31,240 bases of DNA, from NCBI GenBank assembly GCA_034435675.1, contig DAOTWP010000023.1, forward strand, positions 1 to 31,240, written 5' to 3'. Shown here one piece after another: positions 8,339 through 14,464 of this stretch. How positions within the stretch are numbered: the first letter of the stretch is position 1; each line of letters starts with the position of its first letter. Source of the stretch: DAOTWP01 sp034435675 (GTDB lineage Bacteria > Chloroflexota > Anaerolineae > Aggregatilineales > Phototrophicaceae). The position numbers and the translations under genes are program-made. The notes under the pieces were generated by a model. It was not told where the DNA came from. It saw nothing but the letters and a program-made list of their open reading frames with translations, and did no database searches.

Positions 8339-9385
8339 ATGTCACTCGAAAGTTATATCCGCGCACTGCCAAAGGTTGAACTGCATGTTCACCTTGAGGG
8401 CGCAATCCTGAAGCAAACTCTGCTCACCATTGCCGAGCAAAACGACATTTCGGACAACACCAAACATTTCGCAGACTGGGTGCATTTGTTTGATCATCCC
8501 GACTATTCCCGGCTGGATGACCTGGCACAAACCTACTGCGCTTGGCTGGAACAGCCCGAAGACATTACCCGGATCGTTTACGATCTGGGGGTGACACTGT
8601 ATAAACAGAATGTTCGCTATGCCGAGGTCAGCGTGAATCCGATTGCGTTCATGCAAAGCGGCATCCCATTTGAAACCCTGCTTGACGCCCTCAATGATGG
8701 GCGCAGCCGCGTTGAACGTGGTTGGGGGGTTCGCATGGGCTGGATTCTGTCTATCCCACGCAATGAGCCACGCCGTGCCGATGAAATTGCGCGCTGGGCA
8801 ACATCCACAGCCGGGAAAAAAGGCGGTGTGATTGCGCTGGGGTTAAGTGGGCGCGAAGACGCCCAGCCCGCCGGGCAGTTTGAGCGCGCCTTCCGCACAG
8901 CCGAAAAGAAGAACCTGCCACTGACGGCGCACGCTGGCGGTGTGCTGCACGCAGAGGGGATTCTGGATGTCCTTACGACGCTCAATCCTGTGCGCCTGTA
9001 TGACGGTTGGGGGGCTGCGGATGCGCCCGATGTCTTGACCCGGTTAGCAGATCAGCAGATTGCCCTCGGTGTGTCAATGGCGGGTGCATTGTGCAAGGGG
9101 CAAGCAAAACGTTACGCGGACTATCCGTTACGTGCCCTGGTTGATGCCGGGGTCCCGGTTGTCATTGGCGCGGATATGCCCGGTTACTTCAAGACCTCAA
9201 TAACTGAAGAGTATTTTGCGGCAGTTGAACACGCCGGGCTGCACATAGATGAACTGGAAGAGACGGTGCTGAATAGTATTGCCTACAGTATGCTCGCACC
9301 GGAAGAAAAAGCGGCACTGACGGAGGAATTTAAAGCTGAATTCCTGCGTCTGCGGCAGGAACACGATGTAGCCGAGGGCGGTTGA
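8339..9385 (+). CDS. Adenosine deaminase-like metal-dependent hydrolase with altered active site
   Basis: A 348-aa TIM-barrel amidohydrolase of the adenosine/AMP deaminase family. The start is canonical: PKVELHVHLEGA with metal ligands H16 and H18. The third ligand H198 (TAHAGG) and D279 (IGADMPG) are also present. Three positions invariant in true adenosine deaminases differ. The HAGE glutamate is Gly201. The RIGHG histidine appears as Trp224 in YDGWG. The second Asp of the DDP motif is Met280. The metal site therefore survives, but the proton-donor, water-activating and N7-binding residues are gone. It follows pyrG by 28 bases with AAAGG before the ATG. Its reaction is unknown; I leave the symbol add unassigned. 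Confidence 0.8.
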   Translation: MSLESYIRALPKVELHVHLEGAILKQTLLTIAEQNDISDNTKHFADWVHLFDHPDYSRLDDLAQTYCAWLEQPEDITRIVYDLGVTLYKQNVRYAEVSVNPIAFMQSGIPFETLLDALNDGRSRVERGWGVRMGWILSIPRNEPRRADEIARWATSTAGKKGGVIALGLSGREDAQPAGQFERAFRTAEKKNLPLTAHAGGVLHAEGILDVLTTLNPVRLYDGWGAADAPDVLTRLADQQIALGVSMAGALCKGQAKRYADYPLRALVDAGVPVVIGADMPGYFKTSITEEYFAAVEHAGLHIDELEETVLNSIAYSMLAPEEKAALTEEFKAEFLRLRQEHDVAEGG

Positions 9386-9406
9386 GCCGCGGTAAGACAG
9401 CGGGTT

Positions 9407-9436
9407 GGGCGGAAATCCTGCCAGAGATTTTCGCCC
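9407..9436 (+). terminator. Hairpin between the convergent deaminase-like and hsp20 genes
   Basis: GGGCGGAAATC (9407-9417) pairs over 11 bp (one G-T wobble) with GATTTTCGCCC (9426-9436), around an 8-base loop. Neither strand has a clear T-run after it, so it is a terminator candidate only by position and stem strength. Confidence 0.45.
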
Positions 9437-9474
9437 TGTGGTGCATATCAGGTTGCTCGAAAATCCTCTGCCAC

Positions 9475-9981
9475 TTACTGCTGCGAGACATCAATAATAT
9501 GGGCTGCTGCCTCTTCAATCTTCGGTAGGGTGATCGTCAAAACCCCATCGCGCAGTTTCGCCCGCGCTTCGTTTGCCTTCACCCGGCGCGGGATTTCTAT
9601 TTCACGAGTAAAAGCGCCAAAGTAACGCTCACGGCGCAGATACGCTTCCGCTGGGATGCTGTCGCGGGCTTCTGTTTCGCCTTTGAGTGTCAGCAGATTT
9701 CCTTGCATAGAAACTTCCAGGCTGCCGGGGATCAGTCCCAGCAGCGGGTTGGTGACAATCACGACACTTTCGGTTGTTTCGTAGATGTCTACCAGGGGAG
9801 CGTGCTTTGCTTTGGCATTCTTCATGCTCTGTTCAAGTGCTTTGCCAAACGAGGTGCGAATGTTTGACGTTAGCTCGCGCGCCATTCCACTCATATCGGT
9901 CAGGAAATCATTCAACGGTTCCTTGCGCGCAGCAGCCGGTTCGTTGACTCCAAAATTGTCTTGCGATGTGGTTTCTGACAT
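9475..9981 (-). CDS. Hsp20-family small heat-shock protein
   Basis: A 168-aa protein with an alpha-crystallin domain at about 60-150: VDIYETTESVVIVTNPLLG, GNLLTLKGETEARD, then RRERYFGAFTREIEIPRRV and ANEARAKLRDGVLTITLPK. The C-terminal tail has IDV, resembling the I-x-I/V anchor. The ~55-residue N-terminal arm is typical of oligomeric holdases, which keep unfolding proteins soluble for DnaK. The ATG at 9981 has GAAGAGGG six bases ahead; an in-frame upstream start at 10023 lacks support. It lies downstream of dnaK on the same strand but beyond a strong terminator, with its own palindromic promoter region, so it is probably a separate heat-shock transcript. Confidence 0.93.
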   Translation of the reverse strand: MSETTSQDNFGVNEPAAARKEPLNDFLTDMSGMARELTSNIRTSFGKALEQSMKNAKAKHAPLVDIYETTESVVIVTNPLLGLIPGSLEVSMQGNLLTLKGETEARDSIPAEAYLRRERYFGAFTREIEIPRRVKANEARAKLRDGVLTITLPKIEEAAAHIIDVSQQ

Positions 9982-10071
9982 GGGAACCCTCTTCTTTGCC
10001 TGGTAGTTTGTGTTTACAACCAATCTGATGGACTGCTGCTACCGGGACGTGTAATGTACTCAACTATAAGC

Positions 10072-10088
10072 ATTATACGCATGCGTAT
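10072..10088 (-). promoter_or_regulatory. hsp20 -10 element overlapped by a 14-bp palindrome
   Basis: On the minus strand TATAAT lies at 10077-10072, about 90 bases before the hsp20 ATG. The -35 is poor. A perfect 14-bp palindrome, ATACGCATGCGTAT (10075-10088), overlaps the upstream part of this -10 and the spacer, a repressor-like placement. It does not match the CIRCE or HAIR consensus that I know. Confidence 0.5.
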
Positions 10089-10111
10089 TGGGAGGGTTGC
10101 ATAAACACTGT

Positions 10112-10140
10112 AAAAAAGGAGGGGAACTGCTGTTCCCCTC
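10112..10140 (-). terminator. Intrinsic terminator of dnaK
   Basis: On the minus strand GAGGGGAAC, an AGCA loop and GTTCCCCTC form a perfect 9-bp stem (10140-10119). CTTTTTTAC follows directly. It lies 18 bases past the dnaK stop. Confidence 0.92.
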
Positions 10141-10158
10141 GCCGATTTTGTCCAGGTT

Positions 10159-12051
10159 TTACACCTCGGTAAACTGCCCATCAACAACATCACGCTCTGG
10201 GGTGCCGTAGGGTCCGCTGCTGCCACCATTTGCCGCGCTCTGGTCGCCGGCATGGGCGTACATCTGCTGTGACAGGGCATAGGTGGCATTCTGCAATGCA
10301 CTAATGCCGCTGCGAATGGTTGTCAGGTCCCCCTGCTCCATTTGTTTGCGCAGATCTGTAATGTGTTCACGAATGCGCTCTGCATCGTCGCTCGGTACCT
10401 TGCTGCCGAGTTCGTTGAGTGCCTTCTCCGCCTGATAAATCAGCGTGTCGGCTTCATTATGCGCTTTCGCCATCTCGTGTCGCCGTTCATCTTCCGCGTG
10501 GTTGCGTTCTGCTTCGCGCACGAGTTTGTCAATTTCTGTCTGGTTCAGGTTGGTTGAGGCGGTCACCGTGATCTTTTGGGACTTGCCACTGGCGCGGTCA
10601 TGTGCCGTCACACTCAGGATACCATTTGCGTCAATGTCGAAAGTTACCTCGACCTGCGGAATGCCGCGCGGTGCCGGTGGAATGCCCTCCAACCGGAAAT
10701 TGCCCAGTGTCATGTTATTCGCTGCCATTGGACGCTCACCCTGAAGGATGTGGATGTCCACAGCCGACTGGTTGTCAGCCGCTGTCGAGAAGATTTCGCT
10801 CTTCTGAACCGGAATGGTCGTGTTCCGTTCGATCAGACGGGTCATCACACCGCCCATCGTTTCGACTCCCAGACTCAGTGGGGTCACATCAAGCAGCAGC
10901 ATATCCTTTACTTCGCCAGAGAGTACCCCCCCCTGAAGCGCCGCACCAATCGCGACCACTTCATCCGGGTTTACACTCTTGTTCGGCGTTTTGCGCAGGC
11001 GTTCTTCAACGTAATGCTGCACCATCGGCATCCGGGTCGAACCCCCAACGAGTACGACTTCGTTGATTTGCTGCACATCCAGCCCTGCGTCGCGCAATGC
11101 CTGCTCCACTGGCGATTCCAGTCGTTTCATCAGGTCGCTGCTGAGCTGTTCAAATTTGGCGCGAGTCAGCGTCATATTCAGGTGTTTTGGTCCGCTGGCA
11201 TCCGCCGTGATGAACGGCAGATTGATTTCAGTCTGCACAGTGTTCGAAAGCTCGATCTTCGCTTTTTCGGCGGCTTCCTTCAAGCGCTGAAGCGCCTGAC
11301 GGTCTGTGCGCAGATCAATGCCATTTTCCTGTTTGAATTCGGTAGCGATCCAGTCCACGATCTTTTGATCCCAGTCATCACCGCCGAGGTGTGTGTCACC
11401 GCTGGTTGACTTCACTTCTACGACGCCGTCGCCAACTTCCAGAATGGACACATCGAACGTGCCACCACCGAGGTCAAAAACGAGGATGGTTTCGGTGTGC
11501 TTTTTGTCCAGCCCGTATGCCAGCGAGGCTGCCGTCGGTTCGTTGATGATCCGCAGCACATCCAGCCCGGCGATTTTCCCGGCATCCTTGGTTGCCTGCC
11601 GCTGGCTGTCATTGAAGTAAGCTGGAACTGTGATCACTGCCTGTGTGACTGGCTCGCCAAGATATGCCTCGGCATCTTTCTTGAGTTTTGCCAGGACCAT
11701 TGCGCTGATTTCCTGCGGCGTATACTGTTTGCCTGTTGCCGGAATATCCACACGCGCGTCGTTGTTCGGTCCGCCGACCACTCGATAGGGCAGGCGCTCC
11801 CCTTCTGCCTGTGCTTCGGTGTAGCTTTTGCCCATAAAGCGCTTGATCGAAAAGACCGTATTTTCAGGATTCACGACAGCCTGCCGCTTGGCAATTTGAC
11901 CGACCAGCCGTTCCTTGTTCTTATTGAATGCCACCACAGAGGGTGTTGTCCGGCTGCCTTCTGCGCTGTTGATGACGACAGGTTCGCCACCTTCCAGCAC
12001 GGCAACCACCGAATTGGTTGTCCCCAGGTCAATACCAATGATCTTACTCAT
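10159..12051 (-). CDS. dnaK: Hsp70 chaperone DnaK
   Basis: The 630-aa ATP-driven chaperone is full length. The nucleotide-binding domain starts IIGIDLGTTNSVVAVLEGG and has VPAYFNDSQRQATKDAG, INEPTAASLAYGLD, FDLGGGTFDVSIL and VVLVGGSTRMP. The linker and substrate-binding domain include LLLDVTPLSLGVETMGG and FDIDANGILSVTAHD. The tail is glycine/serine-rich and ends VVDGQFTEV. No grpE or dnaJ adjoins it, although a J-domain/vWA gene lies 2.4 kb upstream. GGGAGG precedes the ATG at 12051. A phased repeat array (12109-12152) next to a TATAGT suggests activator control. No CIRCE element (TTAGCACTC-N9-GAGTGCTAA) is visible. Confidence 0.98.
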   Translation of the reverse strand: MSKIIGIDLGTTNSVVAVLEGGEPVVINSAEGSRTTPSVVAFNKNKERLVGQIAKRQAVVNPENTVFSIKRFMGKSYTEAQAEGERLPYRVVGGPNNDARVDIPATGKQYTPQEISAMVLAKLKKDAEAYLGEPVTQAVITVPAYFNDSQRQATKDAGKIAGLDVLRIINEPTAASLAYGLDKKHTETILVFDLGGGTFDVSILEVGDGVVEVKSTSGDTHLGGDDWDQKIVDWIATEFKQENGIDLRTDRQALQRLKEAAEKAKIELSNTVQTEINLPFITADASGPKHLNMTLTRAKFEQLSSDLMKRLESPVEQALRDAGLDVQQINEVVLVGGSTRMPMVQHYVEERLRKTPNKSVNPDEVVAIGAALQGGVLSGEVKDMLLLDVTPLSLGVETMGGVMTRLIERNTTIPVQKSEIFSTAADNQSAVDIHILQGERPMAANNMTLGNFRLEGIPPAPRGIPQVEVTFDIDANGILSVTAHDRASGKSQKITVTASTNLNQTEIDKLVREAERNHAEDERRHEMAKAHNEADTLIYQAEKALNELGSKVPSDDAERIREHITDLRKQMEQGDLTTIRSGISALQNATYALSQQMYAHAGDQSAANGGSSGPYGTPERDVVDGQFTEV

Positions 12052-12093
12052 CGCTCACAATACCTCCCAGTTTCGTATGTGTTTATCTTCAAC

Positions 12094-12152
12094 ACTATAA
12101 CGCGCGTATGTCAGAGTGGTGTCAGAGCACTGTATGAGCAGTATCAGAGGTG
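12094..12152 (-). promoter_or_regulatory. dnaK promoter region with four 11-bp direct repeats
   Basis: On the plus strand, units begin at 12109, 12120, 12131 and 12142: TGTCAGAG, TGTCAGAG, TGTATGAG and TATCAGAG, each with 3 spacer bases, giving an exact 11-bp period. A minus-strand TATAGT (12099-12094) lies 9 bases downstream of the array with no good -35, so the repeats occupy the -35 region. This is the layout of PhoB/OmpR-type activator sites. Confidence 0.6.
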
Positions 12153-12182
12153 TGGAAGGAAGCATTTGAACCAGTAAACAAC

Positions 12183-12220
12183 CGGGAGGTGCCGCACGGA
12201 AACCATGTGTACTCCTCCCG
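12183..12220 (-). terminator. Weak terminator-like hairpin after the GTPase gene
   Basis: CGGGAGG (12183-12189) pairs with CCTCCCG (12214-12220) around a 24-base loop, 34 bases past the GTPase stop. On the minus strand the following GTTGTTTACTGG is only moderately T-rich. Confidence 0.35.
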
Positions 12221-12253
12221 ACTGTAGTGTTATGCAGTTTGGCTTGCGCGGAT

Positions 12254-12778
12254 TTAACGCGACTCTTCCTGTTTCAGCAGTTGGACCATTTGCAGCAACA
12301 CCTGCCGCACACTGGATTTTTGCGTTGCTACACAGGGCATCACCGTAACATTGCTCACGTTGGCACCCCGGCGAACATCATTGATGTGTGCAGCACCAGG
12401 CAAGTCGCTCTTGTTAGCAACCACCAGATAAGGCACTTTGTGGAAATTGGAGAACATCTTGATCAGTTCAGCAGCTTCGGGAAAAGATGGCGAATCGGTG
12501 CTGTCGACCATCACAATAAAGCCATTCATTTCACTGGACAAAATCTCCCACATGAAATCAAAGCGGGTTTGCCCCGGCGTGCCGTAAAGATATAGAGTAT
12601 CGCCCTCAAATGAAACGCGCCCGTAATCCATTGCGACGGTGGTTTCTGCTTTGATGCCGCGATCTTCCGTCGTAATCCGCTTTTCCGTTGCCACAACCGG
12701 AATATCAGAAACCGTCTTAATAAGTTGGGTTTTCCCGGAGTTAAATGGTCCGGTGACCACGATTTTATACGCTGACAC
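12254..12778 (-). CDS. Small Ras-like GTPase (CvnD/MglA-related)
   Basis: A 174-aa P-loop GTPase. G1 is GPFNSGKT (10-17), with a conserved T in the switch I region. G3 is YGTPGQTRF, where Gly replaces the usual Asp of DxPGQ, as in the conservon CvnD group. G4 is ANKSDL, and G5 is approximated by CVATQKSS. Such GTPases work with roadblock proteins; one is encoded at 6039-6410. The GTG start at 12778 is chosen because GGGGAGGG lies 4 bases ahead. A TTG at 12817 would add 13 residues but has no ribosome binding site. A promoter candidate sits at 12831-12859. In-cell role (polarity, signalling) is inferred from relatives only. Confidence 0.9.
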   Translation of the reverse strand: MSAYKIVVTGPFNSGKTQLIKTVSDIPVVATEKRITTEDRGIKAETTVAMDYGRVSFEGDTLYLYGTPGQTRFDFMWEILSSEMNGFIVMVDSTDSPSFPEAAELIKMFSNFHKVPYLVVANKSDLPGAAHINDVRRGANVSNVTVMPCVATQKSSVRQVLLQMVQLLKQEESR

Positions 12779-12830
12779 GGAACCCTCCCCATGGGGGTTA
12801 ACAATTTGTCGGGTCAAAAATCATAACAAT

Positions 12831-12859
12831 ATTGTACGGTGAAACGACTCCCCCTGCAA
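12831..12859 (-). promoter_or_regulatory. Candidate promoter of the GTPase gene
   Basis: On the minus strand TTGCAG (12859-12854), a 17-base spacer and TACAAT (12836-12831) lie about 50 bases ahead of the GTG start. It follows the response-regulator terminator, making the GTPase a separate transcript. Confidence 0.5.
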
Positions 12860-12897
12860 GGCATAGTGACTGTATCCATCGGTGTAGGGCAAACTGC

Positions 12898-12931
12898 GAA
12901 ACCAAAAACCACAGTTGTTCAACTGTGGTTT
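12898..12931 (-). terminator. Intrinsic terminator of the kinase-to-response-regulator operon
   Basis: AAACCACAGTT (12906-12916) pairs perfectly over 11 bp with AACTGTGGTTT (12921-12931), with a 4-base loop. On the minus strand the stem runs into TTTTTGGTTTC. It begins 21 bases past the response-regulator stop. Confidence 0.9.
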
Positions 12932-12952
12932 GGCAATGGGTATGCGTTTGGC

Positions 12953-13693
12953 TTATGCGTTCTGCCGTTTATAATCAACGAAGCGGTAGCCGATACCGCG
13001 TTCGGTCAGGATGTATTTCGGGTTAGAGGGGTCTTCCTCAATTTTCTCACGCAAGTAGTTTACATACAGGCGTACATAATGTGCCTCATCCCGATATTCG
13101 TAACCCCAGACCTTCGCCAGCAGTTGATCGTGCGGCACAGTCCAACCAGCATTCTCAACCAGATGATAAAGCAGCCTGTATTCGGTGGGGCGCAGTTTGA
13201 TCCGTTCGCCGTTGACCAGCACTTCGCGCCGGTTGAAATCAATGCTCAACCGATCATCAATCTTGAGAATAGCCTGATCCGGCGATGCAGAAGGCATGTC
13301 GATTCGCCGTAGCACCGCCTTAATCCGGCTGGACAGCTCGCGCGGTCCAAAGGGTTTGGTGATGTAATCGTCGGCTCCTAGTTCCAGCCCGTAGACTTTG
13401 TCGTTTTCCTCGCCCTTGGCGGTCAACATAATCACCGGGGTACTGGAGAACTCACGCAGCATCCGCAGTGTTTCAAACCCATCGAGTTCAGGCATCATTA
13501 CGTCGAGCAGCACGAGGTCAGGCAGCTTCGTCCGAATTGCTTCCAGCGCCTCCAGCCCGTTGTGTGCCTCAACCACCTGATGCCCTTCAAGCTCCAGATT
13601 CATGCGGATGATACCGATGATACGCGGCTCATCGTCCACCACAAGGATTCGTTTTCCCTCGCGCTGGTTGCTGTGTGGTATAGTCGTAGGCAT
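12953..13693 (-). CDS. OmpR/PhoB-family response regulator (orphan)
   Basis: A 246-aa two-domain DNA-binding regulator. The receiver domain (about 15-130) has acidic pocket D20-D21 (VVDDEP), phospho-acceptor D64 (LLDVMMPELDG), the conserved Thr in MLTAKG (T91) and K113 (ITKPFG). The C-terminal winged helix (about 145-242) has LRPTEYRLLYHLVENAG, DQLLAKVWGYEY and VNYLREKIE, and ends with the ILTERGIGYRF wing. OmpR-family members bind tandem direct repeats near 11 bp period. No histidine kinase gene lies in this window. It is the last gene of the Ser/Thr kinase operon, 21 bases after the small gene, so it may be modified or gated by that kinase pathway. That link is inference. Confidence 0.95.
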   Translation of the reverse strand: MPTTIPHSNQREGKRILVVDDEPRIIGIIRMNLELEGHQVVEAHNGLEALEAIRTKLPDLVLLDVMMPELDGFETLRMLREFSSTPVIMLTAKGEENDKVYGLELGADDYITKPFGPRELSSRIKAVLRRIDMPSASPDQAILKIDDRLSIDFNRREVLVNGERIKLRPTEYRLLYHLVENAGWTVPHDQLLAKVWGYEYRDEAHYVRLYVNYLREKIEEDPSNPKYILTERGIGYRFVDYKRQNA

Positions 13694-13714
13694 CCCGGCT
13701 CTCTAGTCCTGCAA

Positions 13715-13954
13715 TTAGCGGTAAGGCAGAATAATGTCAACATCGTCTTCTGCACCGGGCAGCACCTGGACGAAGTTGATACGCCACCACGGGAAAATTA
13801 CCGTGCTAACACCCTCTTCCAGCCATGCGACATCCTTGTCATTACGTTCACGTGGGTTCTTGCCCATAATCGCATAATCGCCAGGGTTGGGCAGTTCCTC
13901 AACGTCGATCTTCACTGGCTCTGAGTTGGCAATGTGCAGAAGTAGTGTGTACAT
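13715..13954 (-). CDS. Small 79-aa protein of unknown function in the kinase operon
   Basis: A short acidic soluble protein, with no signal peptide or membrane segment. The N terminus MYTLLLHIANSEPVKIDVEEL looks like a beta-rich start. The middle has NPGDYAIMGKNPRERNDKDV, and the end is rich in hydrophobic and acidic residues (VIFPWWRINFVQVLP, then AEDDVDIILPYR). AAGGA lies 6 bases ahead of the ATG. It sits 15 bases after the FHA gene and 21 before the response regulator, so it belongs to the operon and is very likely real. I do not recognise a family. An adaptor binding the FHA protein or the regulator is one possibility. Confidence 0.75.
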   Translation of the reverse strand: MYTLLLHIANSEPVKIDVEELPNPGDYAIMGKNPRERNDKDVAWLEEGVSTVIFPWWRINFVQVLPGAEDDVDIILPYR

Positions 13955-13969
13955 AAAGATCCTTATGAC

Positions 13970-14464
13970 TTACTTGAAGTAAACATGTGCAACGAGCTTG
14001 CCGAAACGTATTTCATCGCCATCGCGCAGAACACGCGGTTGGTCCGGCAGCAAGCGCTGCCCGTTCAGATGCGTACCGTTGGAGCTGCCCATATCAATCA
14101 GTGTCAGTGTATCCTCGCTGCGATCAATGGCGGCATGAATGCGCGAAACGCCTTTTTCCAGTGCCCCATAGGGTGTAAGGTCAATGTCAGGTTTTTGCAC
14201 ACTCGTGGTATCCACGCGACCAATTACAACTCGTCCGGTCGGTTGCAGCCTGATTGGCTGGTCGGCGTCACGAATCTGGATAACGACAACCGACTGCGTA
14301 CTGAAGCGTGCCGTGCCCCATGTCGCTTTTGCTGCATATTCCTGCGTGTCAAGCTGCCGGGTCGGCAGGGTCGCCTCGCTTTTGTCCGTCAGGCTGCGTC
14401 CACAGTTCTCACAAAACAGCATCCCCTGTCTGTATGGTTTTCCACAATGAGGGCATGTCTTCAT
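13970..14464 (-). CDS. Zinc-ribbon and FHA domain protein
   Basis: A 164-aa phosphothreonine reader. An N-terminal zinc ribbon has C4-x2-C7 and C18-x2-C21 (CPHCGKP, FCENCGRS). A flexible linker (about 25-55) contains TLPTRQLDTQEY. The FHA domain (about 60-162) has GRVDT (R83), SRIHA (S107, H110) and MGSSNGTHLNG (S128-N129, N134-G135), so the phosphothreonine-binding residues are all present. Its ATG overlaps the stop of the J-domain/vWA gene in an ATGA, suggesting coupled translation. Next to a kinase and PP2C, it probably binds threonines phosphorylated by that kinase. The linker threonines may themselves be targets, as in GarA/OdhI, which is inference. Confidence 0.93.
   Translation of the reverse strand: MKTCPHCGKPYRQGMLFCENCGRSLTDKSEATLPTRQLDTQEYAAKATWGTARFSTQSVVVIQIRDADQPIRLQPTGRVVIGRVDTTSVQKPDIDLTPYGALEKGVSRIHAAIDRSEDTLTLIDMGSSNGTHLNGQRLLPDQPRVLRDGDEIRFGKLVAHVYFK

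Noticed and set aside
10576..12177. Long plus-strand open frames opposite dnaK
   Set aside because: They are antisense shadows of a strongly conserved gene, with no ribosome binding sites and no recognisable products.
12052..12253. CIRCE/HrcA control of dnaK
   Set aside because: No TTAGCACTC-N9-GAGTGCTAA or close variant is present; the GAG/CAC pieces belong to the 11-bp direct repeats.
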